A stretch of 64,000 bases of DNA, from assembly GCF_034372165.1 (NCBI RefSeq), contig NZ_CP139698.1, forward strand, positions 1,054,001 to 1,118,000, in the 5' to 3' direction. Within the stretch, counting starts at the first letter, position 1. The number at the start of each line of letters is the position of its first letter. Of this stretch, positions 1-9,405 are shown one piece after another. The notes below the pieces were generated by a model. That model did not search any database and had not been told where the DNA came from. It worked only from the letters and a program-made list of their open reading frames with translations. This stretch comes from Christiangramia sp. OXR-203. Lineage in GTDB: Bacteria > Bacteroidota > Bacteroidia > Flavobacteriales > Flavobacteriaceae. The translations under genes and the position numbers were made by a program.

Positions 1-644
1 AGCACAGGTGTTGCTGAAGAATTCAATACACCGGTTAGTCCTTCGGAACGTACGCTGAAATCCAGCATATATTCTCCAGGTCTCATTGCGTATCGGTATT
101 CCAGGTACTCATCTTCTGAAACCTTTAGTTTCATAGATAAGATCTGGTTTCCATTGTTTTCAGTTAACTCAGGTTCAAAATATAGATCTTCCGTATTAAG
201 AGTTCTTCCATCAGTAGTATTTAAACTCATGTTCATGGAAGCATTCCCATCCTTAATAAGGTATACTGGAATCGAATCGAAGGTCTTGAAATTCTTCAGT
301 CTTGCTTCTTCGATGTAACCACCTTTATTAGAAACTCTTAGTTCCAGCAGGTCATTTTCTATCGTCGTAGAACCTCCTTTTGCTGAAGACAGTGTTTCAG
401 AATATCCAAAAGCACCCAAACGTTTTTGAGCATTTACAAGAGCGGTCGAGTCGCTTGCTGGTGTGGCTGTGTTTTCTTCGAACTCAGGAGTTGTTTCTTG
501 ATCTCTATTGATGTTTTCTTCCGTAGTAACTTCATCTACGCTCTCCGTTTCGTCTGGAGTGTTGTTGTAAAGCATCCAGAGAAGGATACCACCAATTAAA
601 ATAAATCCAATGATGGATTGGACGTCAATTTTCTTTTCTTCCAT
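1..644 (-). CDS. yidC: YidC membrane protein insertase, N-terminal part
   Basis: This is the first ~214 codons of the inner-membrane insertase that works with or without SecYEG; the gene runs off the left edge. The start (ATG at 642-644) is followed by a short acidic/lysine stretch and one hydrophobic helix (about residues 10-27, IIGFILIGGILLWML), then a long acid-rich linker and the beginning of the periplasmic beta-sandwich domain. That order is the usual Bacteroidota YidC layout. The conserved five-helix insertase core lies outside the window. It sits 45 bp downstream of pyrG on the same strand, a pairing common in this phylum, so the two are probably co-transcribed. Confidence 0.9.
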   Translation of the reverse strand, partial: MEEKKIDVQSIIGFILIGGILLWMLYNNTPDETESVDEVTTEENINRDQETTPEFEENTATPASDSTALVNAQKRLGAFGYSETLSSAKGGSTTIENDLLELRVSNKGGYIEEARLKNFKTFDSIPVYLIKDGNASMNMSLNTTDGRTLNTEDLYFEPELTENNGNQILSMKLKVSEDEYLEYRYAMRPGEYMLDFSVRSEGLTGVLNSSATPV

Positions 645-689
645 TACTTAGTATTGCTTAATCTACCCAGTCAAATAAACGACCAGTTT

Positions 690-2357
<1,668 letters not shown>

Positions 2358-2441
2358 TCAGGGCGCTAAATTACAAAGAAGAATAGAAAAACCGCTTACT
2401 TTGAAGTTCTAATCTTAAGAGGTTTTTAACAGGAGAAGATC

Positions 2442-2678
2442 CTATTTTCTAAGCCGGGGATAGCGCATTCGAATTTGTCTCAAGAGACCCTCGAGACTAT
2501 TAACTTTCAGTTCATAAACCTGTTGCATCTGGTCTCCAAGTTTTCCCTGTGGAAATCCTTTTTGTCTAAACCATACATAATATGGTTCGGGGATATCTGA
2601 AAGATAGACACCTTTATATTTGCCAAAATGCATCTGGGCATAGGCTAATTCCAATAATTTTTGAGGATCTGGTTGCAA
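2442..2678 (-). CDS. DUF3820 family small protein
   Basis: A 78-residue protein with the MHFGKYKG and YYVWFRQKGFPQGKLG motifs that mark DUF3820, a family of small cytosolic proteins without an established role. The start is a TTG that follows directly on the TGA of the response regulator upstream, so translation is probably coupled to it. Its position as third gene of a signalling operon is notable, but I cannot assign a job to it. Confidence 0.8.
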   Translation of the reverse strand: MQPDPQKLLELAYAQMHFGKYKGVYLSDIPEPYYVWFRQKGFPQGKLGDQMQQVYELKVNSLEGLLRQIRMRYPRLRK

Positions 2679-3047
2679 TCAGGAAGCTTTTAAAAGTCCC
2701 GAAAGTTCGGAAAACTTCTGCTTATTCATGGGCTTCACCATATATTTAATTACTGCCGGATAATCCTTAGCCTTATCTACATCGATCTTACTGGTGCTTG
2801 AAGTAAGAATGATGATACGGTGCCTGCAATTCCTGCTTTGTAACATTTCCAGAAACTCCCAGCCGTTCATTTCTGGCATATTGAGATCAAGAAAAATTAT
2901 TGCATCACTGTCTTCAGATACAAACTCGATAGCTTCACACGGGTTCGTAAAATCTTTTACAGTACCTTGATATCCCTCGATTTCAAGAAGTTTCTTGGTA
3001 ATAAAATTCGAAATTGGCTGGTCATCTACCAGGTAGATCTTACTCAT
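2679..3047 (-). CDS. Single-domain response regulator (CheY-like)
   Basis: A stand-alone receiver domain of 122 residues. It has the acidic pair D8-D9, the phospho-acceptor D54 in FLDLNMPEMNGW, T82 and the conserved K105 in VKP, so it should be phosphorylatable. No output domain is attached; it would act by protein contact. Its ATG overlaps the TGA of the kinase-like gene upstream by 4 nt (ATGA), and the DUF3820 gene follows with no gap. The partner would be the upstream protein, although that protein lacks an ATPase domain (see its entry). Confidence 0.9.
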   Translation of the reverse strand: MSKIYLVDDQPISNFITKKLLEIEGYQGTVKDFTNPCEAIEFVSEDSDAIIFLDLNMPEMNGWEFLEMLQSRNCRHRIIILTSSTSKIDVDKAKDYPAVIKYMVKPMNKQKFSELSGLLKAS

Positions 3048-3913
3048 AATTCTTCAGCTTTTAAAGCCACTATTTCTTTAGATGCCATATCTACCACTTC
3101 TTTTAAAACCACATCCAGTTCGTTCACGGTCGATTCAAGTTTTGGCATCATTTCAATTTTAAATGTTTCGGTATCCACTAGTTCTGCCAGCTGCACTATG
3201 CCTTGTATTCTTGATAAAGGCTCACGAACGTTGTGGGCGTTAAGTGCAGAAATATGAAGTAGCTTCTTATTTTTTGTAGCAATAGATTCGGTTCGTTTAT
3301 TAATGGTCTGCTGTTGATTTTTTACGATCGTTTCGATTTGCTCATTCTTAAGCTTAATGGTCTCATAAGCTTCGGTTAGATTTTTATTCTGAATAGCGAG
3401 CTGCTTCTTAAGATAGATCTCGTTGAACTTGGATTGTATGCAATCAACTACGAGCTTCAGAATATCAATATCTCCTACCGAAAAGGTCATATGTTGATCG
3501 GCTAACAGTGATACGATCACCTTTGAGTCAGTCTTATCAAATGCCCATCCCCAGAGTACCGGATCAAATAGATCTGATCTTTCTATCTTATTCTTCAGGA
3601 GTTTTTCTGGAATACTTCCGGTAAGTAACGGAATGCCCGTTTCTTTAAGATCTCTCTCGTAAGGAAATATCTCGGTTTCCGATTCAAAATCATACCAGAT
3701 GTTACCAGAGAACTGTTCAACGATGAAATTATCTTTTTCCCGAATAATACACATCCTTAAGATCCTGAAATTAATAAGATACTTCAGGTTTGTCTTACAA
3801 ACATTGGCGATCTCTTCCAGGTTCGAACAACGATTTATGCCGTTGGCGAACTTAGAGTATGCTTCATAAGTGATCCTGTAAAGCTGGGAAGTATTACTGC
3901 TAATGTCCTGCAT
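3044..3913 (-). CDS. GAF-type sensor with HisKA-like dimerisation domain, no ATPase domain
   Basis: A 289-residue cytosolic protein with no membrane segment. Residues about 1-165 look like a GAF-type sensory domain, about 165-220 form a charged coiled coil, and the C-terminal part is a HisKA-like helical hairpin with an H-box at H227 (HNVREPLSRIQG). The protein ends about 60 residues later, so the HATPase_c domain needed for autophosphorylation is missing. It resembles phosphotransfer or decoy histidine-kinase proteins. It overlaps the response regulator by 4 nt. Whether H227 is phosphorylated by another kinase is not visible from sequence. Confidence 0.75.
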   Translation of the reverse strand: MQDISSNTSQLYRITYEAYSKFANGINRCSNLEEIANVCKTNLKYLINFRILRMCIIREKDNFIVEQFSGNIWYDFESETEIFPYERDLKETGIPLLTGSIPEKLLKNKIERSDLFDPVLWGWAFDKTDSKVIVSLLADQHMTFSVGDIDILKLVVDCIQSKFNEIYLKKQLAIQNKNLTEAYETIKLKNEQIETIVKNQQQTINKRTESIATKNKKLLHISALNAHNVREPLSRIQGIVQLAELVDTETFKIEMMPKLESTVNELDVVLKEVVDMASKEIVALKAEEL

Positions 3914-3928
3914 CGTAAAAGGAAACCC

Positions 3929-4516
3929 TTATTCCGGAGTTTCTAAAAGTTCGTTATCGATCTTTATTCCAGATACATCTGCAATCGTATTCAGCATGTT
4001 TACCAGGTCTGCCTGAGCCATAAGCTCCTGGATTTCTCTCTTTGTAAAACCTGCTTTTTCCAGACTATTAAAATCTTCATCAGAAATATCTGAATGATTT
4101 AAAGCTGCTTTGGTAACGATCTGTACAGCGGTTCGGTAACTTACCGGCATCGACGGACTATTGATATGTTGTGTAGCTTTAAAACCTTCATCTTCTGAGA
4201 TCATACTACTCATACTATCTGCAAAGATGCCGTGTGCATGAGAACAATAATTGCAACCTCTTTCTTTCGAAACGTTGTAAATGATCAATTGCTTTAATAC
4301 GTTAGGAACTTCACCTTCCATAAGCGTATTCTTTAATTTGCTCCAGTTCCCTTTAAGTAGAGTCGCATTATCGCCCTGGCATTTAAACCAGTTTAAAACG
4401 AAGGGAAGTTGTAAGGTTTTTTTAGTATCGTCGTAAATTGTTTGAACTTCCGGAGAAGCTTCATCGTAGGAAACCATTCTATAACGAGACTGGTTCTGGG
4501 GTAAAGTTTGATTCAT
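3929..4516 (-). CDS. Carboxymuconolactone decarboxylase / AhpD-like protein
   Basis: A 195-residue helical protein of the CMD/AhpD superfamily. The redox motif GCNYCSHAHGIFAD provides the CxxC plus downstream histidine typical of AhpD-like peroxidase or disulfide-exchange proteins, at about residues 90-105. Many relatives reduce peroxides with a thioredoxin-like partner. It lies 15 bp upstream of the kinase-like gene in the same direction and may head that operon. The specific substrate is unknown. Confidence 0.8.
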   Translation of the reverse strand: MNQTLPQNQSRYRMVSYDEASPEVQTIYDDTKKTLQLPFVLNWFKCQGDNATLLKGNWSKLKNTLMEGEVPNVLKQLIIYNVSKERGCNYCSHAHGIFADSMSSMISEDEGFKATQHINSPSMPVSYRTAVQIVTKAALNHSDISDEDFNSLEKAGFTKREIQELMAQADLVNMLNTIADVSGIKIDNELLETPE

Positions 4517-4703
4517 GTAGTTGTAATGGCTATAATTATACTTCGGACTGTAAATATTACAGTTATTTTTTGCATTTCATCGATGTTCGAATGCATTTAA
4601 CTTTTTCCTCTAAAAATACTTACTAATATAAAAAAATAAGTAAGATAAAGCCTACAATATTACTGAGTTAAATATTTTGTAATCTTTAGCCTGTGAGCTA
4701 TTG

Positions 4704-4711
4704 TATTTTTA
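4704..4711 (+). promoter_or_regulatory. Candidate -7 box for the GH3-family gene
   Basis: TATTTTTA matches the Bacteroidota TAnnTTTG box at 7 of 8 positions, with a TTTTG at 4676-4680 in the -33 region. It predicts a short leader before the ATG at 4744. Confidence 0.45.
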
Positions 4712-4743
4712 GTTTTGATCAGATTAAAAACTACTTACAGAAA

Positions 4744-6279
4744 ATGGCAATATTCGGTTCTATAATCAAGAGTTTAATTGATATAAAAGATTCTTTTACT
4801 ACAGAAGGTGATGCTAATACCGAGCAACTGGATGTTTTAAAAAGTCTGTTGGATAAGGCAAAAGATACGGCCTTTGGAAAACATTATAAATTTGCAGAAA
4901 TCCTTAAGGCAGAAGATGTGGAAAAGAAATTTGCACAGAGAGTACCTTATTTTGATTATAACAAGATCGATAAAGAATGGTGGCATTTATACCACGAAGG
5001 CGAAACAGATGTTACCTGGCCTGGTACACCACCATATTTTGCTTTAAGTTCTGGAACTACTGGTAAAACCAGCAAAAGAATCCCGGTGACTGAGGATATG
5101 GTTGATTCCATTCGGAATGCCGGAATACAACAGGTGAGTGCTCTTAGCCATTTTGATCTTCCAGCAGATTTCTTCGAAAAAGAAATCATGATGTTGGGAA
5201 GCTCAACAGACCTGCAAAAAGAAGGAGATCACGAGGAAGGGGAGATTAGTGGTATTAGTGCCAGTAATATTCCATTCTGGTTCAGAGGTTATTATAAGCC
5301 AGGCGTAGAGATCGCTAAGATCGACGAGTGGGACGAACGTGTGAAGAAGATAGCAGAAACCGCAAAGGAGTGGGATATAGGAGCATTAAGCGGGATTCCA
5401 TCATGGATGGAACTCATGCTAAAAGAAGTTATTAAATATCATAATGTTGACAATATCCACGAGATCTGGCCTAATCTACAGGTCTATACTTCAGGTGGAG
5501 TTGCATTTGAACCATACGAAAAAAGTTTTAATGCGTTACTTGGGAAACCGGTACAGGTTATTGATACTTATCTGGCTTCCGAAGGATTTTTGGCGTTTCA
5601 GCAAAGACCGAATACGCATTCAATGAAGTTGATCACCAATAATGGGATTTATTTTGAGTTCGTACCGTTCAAGCCAGATTATATTAATCAGGATGGTTCA
5701 CTAACCGATGATGCGCCGGTAATTTCTATAGACGATGTAGAAGAGGAAGTTGATTACGTATTATTGATCTCGACCGTGAGTGGAGCCTGGAGATACATTA
5801 TTGGTGATACTATCAAGTTTACAGATAAGGAAAAGCATGAGATCAGGATTACCGGGAGAACGAAATTTTTCCTGAATGTGGTAGGATCTCAACTTTCAGT
5901 AAATAAAATGAACGATGCTGTTCAGGAACTTGAAGAAGAGTATGATATCAGGATCCCGGAGTATGTAGTTTCAGCTAAGCGAGGAGAAGACAACGAATAT
6001 TATCATTACTGGTATTTAGGAACAGAGGATCCTGCAGATGCAGATAAATTATCTAAGAGTCTGGATAACGCCTTGAAAAATGCCAATAAGAATTACAAGG
6101 TAGCACGTGGAAAAGCCCTGAAAGGTGTTCGTGTTCAAACTATAGATCCTAATACTTTCCATGAATGGAACGCGGCTAATAAGAAAAAAGGTGGTCAGGT
6201 TAAAATGGAAAAAGTAATGAATGAAGAGAAGTTCGCTGAATGGGAAAAATTCCTTGAAGATCTCAAATCGAAGAACTAG
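4744..6279 (+). CDS. GH3 auxin-responsive promoter family protein (acyl-adenylating enzyme)
   Basis: A 511-residue member of the GH3/jasmonate-amido-synthetase branch of the ANL adenylating superfamily. The ATP loop SSGTTGKTSKRIPVT is at about residue 100, and a C-terminal cap domain follows. Plant GH3 proteins join amino acids to acyl hormones; the bacterial substrate is unknown. I start the gene at the ATG at 4744 and not at the in-frame GTG at 4693, because a -7-like box (TATTTTTA, 4704-4711) lies between them. It is a single gene whose stop overlaps the convergent zincin gene by 4 bp. Confidence 0.85.
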   Translation: MAIFGSIIKSLIDIKDSFTTEGDANTEQLDVLKSLLDKAKDTAFGKHYKFAEILKAEDVEKKFAQRVPYFDYNKIDKEWWHLYHEGETDVTWPGTPPYFALSSGTTGKTSKRIPVTEDMVDSIRNAGIQQVSALSHFDLPADFFEKEIMMLGSSTDLQKEGDHEEGEISGISASNIPFWFRGYYKPGVEIAKIDEWDERVKKIAETAKEWDIGALSGIPSWMELMLKEVIKYHNVDNIHEIWPNLQVYTSGGVAFEPYEKSFNALLGKPVQVIDTYLASEGFLAFQQRPNTHSMKLITNNGIYFEFVPFKPDYINQDGSLTDDAPVISIDDVEEEVDYVLLISTVSGAWRYIIGDTIKFTDKEKHEIRITGRTKFFLNVVGSQLSVNKMNDAVQELEEEYDIRIPEYVVSAKRGEDNEYYHYWYLGTEDPADADKLSKSLDNALKNANKNYKVARGKALKGVRVQTIDPNTFHEWNAANKKKGGQVKMEKVMNEEKFAEWEKFLEDLKSKN

Positions 6280-6941
6280 TCGATAACTTCTTCGTGAATT
6301 TCATCAATTAGTACCATGATCTCTTCCTGAGATAGATATAAATCCTGGATCCTGCTCTTATAGCTTTCACTAAGCTTAGAGTGATTCAGGATAAAATCTT
6401 TAGTAGCAATAATATTCTGTCCTAAACCGTGATTCACGGCATACGTATCTGCGGCTCTTTCAGCTTCACGAATGTAGTTATTAGAGGTCACGTAGCGAAT
6501 TCCAAACCATAACATGTCTATGGCAGATCGATCGCGATAGTCCATCACATGACCAAGTTCATGACCAAGCCAACCTATTAAAACTTCAGAAGGGACGTCC
6601 TTTACGCTAAAGGTCTCATCTTCGATCTTGAATTTTTCATTTATATAAATAACATAGCTTCTATTCTTCCTGTTTTTGAAGAATCCGCTCAACTTTGGCT
6701 GAGCCTGCATAAATGACTTTTTTATGTTCTTTTTGAACTTAAATTCAATTGGGGTGTCTTTAAGTTCCGGGTAATGAGAGAGCGCTACGTAGGTTTCACG
6801 CCATATATTATCTGGTACAATCTTATTGCTATACTCTAAACTGTCCTTTTGATGCATGTTCGATTTCTGCTGGGCATTGCACCACGTAAACATCATCATG
6901 ATTATGATAATACTGAATCTGCTTTTTTGTAGGCTTGCCAT
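6276..6941 (-). CDS. Secreted gluzincin-like metallopeptidase
   Basis: A 221-residue protein with an N-terminal signal peptide (hydrophobic IIIIMMMFTWCNA, cleavage near AQQ). Mid-protein it has LGHELGHVMDY, an HExxH zinc site, and downstream EAERAADTYAV, where the glutamate is a likely third zinc ligand as in M48-like gluzincins. It would act in the periplasm or outside. No close family name is recognised. The gene converges on, and overlaps by 4 bp, the GH3-family gene. Confidence 0.7.
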   Translation of the reverse strand: MASLQKSRFSIIIIMMMFTWCNAQQKSNMHQKDSLEYSNKIVPDNIWRETYVALSHYPELKDTPIEFKFKKNIKKSFMQAQPKLSGFFKNRKNRSYVIYINEKFKIEDETFSVKDVPSEVLIGWLGHELGHVMDYRDRSAIDMLWFGIRYVTSNNYIREAERAADTYAVNHGLGQNIIATKDFILNHSKLSESYKSRIQDLYLSQEEIMVLIDEIHEEVID

Positions 6942-7035
6942 AGTTATTTAATATTTTTAAAATTACAACAAAATTGATGCCTCTGGAACATTCGAATTTT
7001 AAAATAGCCTTAAATGTTTCGATCACAGGCAAAAA

Positions 7036-7058
7036 AAAAGTGGGCACAGCCCACTTTT
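7036..7058 (-). terminator. Intrinsic terminator after the DUF4168 gene
   Basis: A 10-bp perfect stem (AAAAGTGGGC / GCCCACTTTT) with a 3-nt loop. On the minus strand it is followed by a run of nine T (7027-7040 region), 20 bp beyond the stop at 7079. Confidence 0.85.
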
Positions 7059-7078
7059 CTATTTTCAGAAACTATAAA

Positions 7079-7537
7079 TTAGCCCTGTAGTGCCTTCTGT
7101 AATCTTTGTTGAAGTTCAGGATCTTTTTGTAGTGCCATCACCAATTGTTGGTAACGTTCCTTACTAAGATCACTTTCACCGATTAATTTCTCCATTCTCT
7201 GCTGAAACTGTGGTTGGATCTCTTCCAGTTCTGCAACTACGATCTTGTACTGTTTTGATTCAGCTTCAGTTGTTTCAACCTCTTTATTTGGATCCATATT
7301 CGCCTGATGGATTTCATTGAATCGTTGAAGATCCAGTTCCTGTTCCTGGACAACCTGTATCATCTCTTGTTGAGCTTCCTGATTTACCATTCTCATTTTT
7401 TGAAAAACTTCAGCAAATTCAGTTAATTCAGAATCGGTTACCTCTATTTGTTGTTGTGGTAGTGGTGCATTTTGAGCATTCACCGTTGCTGTTCCCAATG
7501 CGAAGATCATCGCAATTCCACCTAATATCTTTTTCAT
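7079..7537 (-). CDS. DUF4168 family secreted protein
   Basis: A 152-residue protein with a signal peptide (MKKILGGIAMIFALGTATVNAQ) and a mature part that is nearly all charged or glutamine-rich helix. The pattern DSELTEFAEVFQKM near residue 37 is the DUF4168 start. The family is widespread in envelope-associated proteins with no defined reaction. It is a single gene with its own terminator. Confidence 0.8.
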   Translation of the reverse strand: MKKILGGIAMIFALGTATVNAQNAPLPQQQIEVTDSELTEFAEVFQKMRMVNQEAQQEMIQVVQEQELDLQRFNEIHQANMDPNKEVETTEAESKQYKIVVAELEEIQPQFQQRMEKLIGESDLSKERYQQLVMALQKDPELQQRLQKALQG

Positions 7538-7672
7538 AAATCTTTTATTTTATATTTAAGCTCGTGAACTTACAGTATTCAGTAAAGCTCACCAATTCTT
7601 TAAGAAAGATGATGAAATACTTAAGACAGGTTTAACTGCAGTGACTCAAATCTGTTAAACCTTATACGTCTT

Positions 7673-8122
7673 TCAACGATTTTGATAGAGTGTGATCCAT
7701 TCTTCAACAGAGATTCTGGTCATAAGCTCACCGATAAGATGATAAGGAATTTGCTTAATATTCTTAAAACGAACACAACTTTTTCCCATATCAGGTTTTT
7801 TTCCAGTAATACTTTTATAGCTCTCTATAAACCAATTTCTCAACTCAGCATCTGCATAAATACCTGAATGATATAGCACAAGGTAATTTTTTTGATTAGC
7901 AAGATGGGCAAAGGGGAGTGGTAGCTTAGGATCACAATGATATCCTTCCGGAAATATAGAATGAGGTACCACGTAACCTATCATTTTATAATTCATAGTT
8001 TCCTCAAAGCCTTTTGGTAGATTCTCCAAAATTGTCTTTCTCAAATTTTGAAGTGCTTCTCTTCTTTCTGCTGGGACTTCGGAAATATACTGCTCTGGAG
8101 TATTGGCTTCAATTTGCATCAT
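7673..8122 (-). CDS. DUF1801 / YdhG-like protein
   Basis: A 149-residue cytosolic protein. It begins with TPEQYISEVPAERREALQNLR, typical of the DUF1801 (YdhG/YjbR-like) fold, and contains FEETMNYKMIGY and CVRFKNIKQIP. Members are small alpha/beta proteins; some are iron-chaperone-like (frataxin-like fold), but the role is not established. It is a monocistronic gene. Confidence 0.75.
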   Translation of the reverse strand: MMQIEANTPEQYISEVPAERREALQNLRKTILENLPKGFEETMNYKMIGYVVPHSIFPEGYHCDPKLPLPFAHLANQKNYLVLYHSGIYADAELRNWFIESYKSITGKKPDMGKSCVRFKNIKQIPYHLIGELMTRISVEEWITLYQNR

Positions 8123-8160
8123 CTTATTTTCTTAAATATAAGAAATGCCGTTGATTCCTT

Positions 8161-9345
8161 TTATAAACTTTTGCTGCTGAAGTTTTTAATATAAAGAACT
8201 CCCAGAATAGGACCTGCAGCGAGTATCAGGAAGATATATTGCTGCTGAAAAAAGTCCTGACTAAAATCAACAATTTGAATACTTACAATAGTGATCGCAT
8301 ATCCTATAGAGTTGACTAATGTAAGTGCAGTTCCCCGACCTTCAGCAGGAGCAGATCTAGCGATAAGTGTTGAAAACAAGGGAGAATCGGCAATTACCAT
8401 CACACCCCAGAATATCAGAAAAATAATAAAGAACACTTCCGAAGCAAATAATATTAGCAACGGAGAAATGAAGCAACATATCCCTGAAAAGGTCAATGCT
8501 GTTCTGGCAACTCGGGCCACCCCGAATCTCTCAGATAAAATACCACTAATAGCACAGGCCACCGCTCCAGAACCAATTATGAGAAAACTATAAAGAGGAA
8601 TATTCGAGATACTATCAGGATGAAAATGATTGTAAATTTTCAACATAAGAGGGATAAAAGCCCAAAAGGCGTAGAGTTCCCACATATGACCAAAATATCC
8701 AAATGCAGAGCTTCGAAAATTTGAATTTCTGAAAAGGTTTAGAATATCTGGTGAATTTTTTACCTGATGAGGTTTTCGAAATGGTCCATCGGGCACCAAA
8801 ATCTTGAGGAGAAGTCCGCCCAGAAGCGCCAATGTGCTAGTGCTAATAATAACCATATTCCAGCTTAACTCAACAATTTCGTTGGTAGCTTTTAATAAAT
8901 GCGGAAAACCAGTACCCAGAACCAGCGCACCCACCAGAAAGCCCAGAGATCTGCCCAATCCTTTCTCGAAGTGATCTGAAGCTATTTTCATCCCAACCGG
9001 ATAGATACCCGCCAGGGAGAATCCTACCAGAAACCTAAGAATCATAAGACTATACAGGTTGTTCTCTTCCAGGATCGTGGAGAGATTGAAAATTGAGCCG
9101 AAAATGGCACAGAGAAAAAATACCTGGGTAGGAGAGAACTTATCTGAAATGCTTAAAAAAGCAAATAATAAGGTCCCGAGAATAAATCCAGATTGTACTG
9201 CAGAGGTAAGTAAGCTTAGAGCATTGGAAGATAACTTAAAAACTAAAATTAGTTCTGGCATTACCGCATTACCCGCGAACCATAATGAGGTACAGCAAAA
9301 TTGAGCAAATACAATAACAGGTAATATCCGGGAAGGTACTTTCAA
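8161..9345 (-). CDS. MFS transporter
   Basis: A 394-residue major facilitator with about 12 hydrophobic helices in two halves, split by a basic loop near residue 195 (GPFRKPHQVKN). The substrate cannot be read from sequence. Its compactness and the FAGNAVMPELI opening resemble the CynX/NimT or YfcJ-type carriers of Bacteroidota. There is no regulator or enzyme next to it to suggest a substrate. Confidence 0.8.
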   Translation of the reverse strand: MKVPSRILPVIVFAQFCCTSLWFAGNAVMPELILVFKLSSNALSLLTSAVQSGFILGTLLFAFLSISDKFSPTQVFFLCAIFGSIFNLSTILEENNLYSLMILRFLVGFSLAGIYPVGMKIASDHFEKGLGRSLGFLVGALVLGTGFPHLLKATNEIVELSWNMVIISTSTLALLGGLLLKILVPDGPFRKPHQVKNSPDILNLFRNSNFRSSAFGYFGHMWELYAFWAFIPLMLKIYNHFHPDSISNIPLYSFLIIGSGAVACAISGILSERFGVARVARTALTFSGICCFISPLLILFASEVFFIIFLIFWGVMVIADSPLFSTLIARSAPAEGRGTALTLVNSIGYAITIVSIQIVDFSQDFFQQQYIFLILAAGPILGVLYIKNFSSKSL

Positions 9346-9405
9346 AAATGTGTTGTTTTCTTACTGGATATAACCTGTTTCATTGCATTTAGCTAAGTAG
9401 CTAAA

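Noticed and set aside
7628-7662. Inverted repeat AGGTTTAAC / GTTAAACCT between the DUF4168 and DUF1801 genes
   Set aside because: It has no T-tract on either strand and a 17-nt loop; chance or a weak terminator cannot be told apart.
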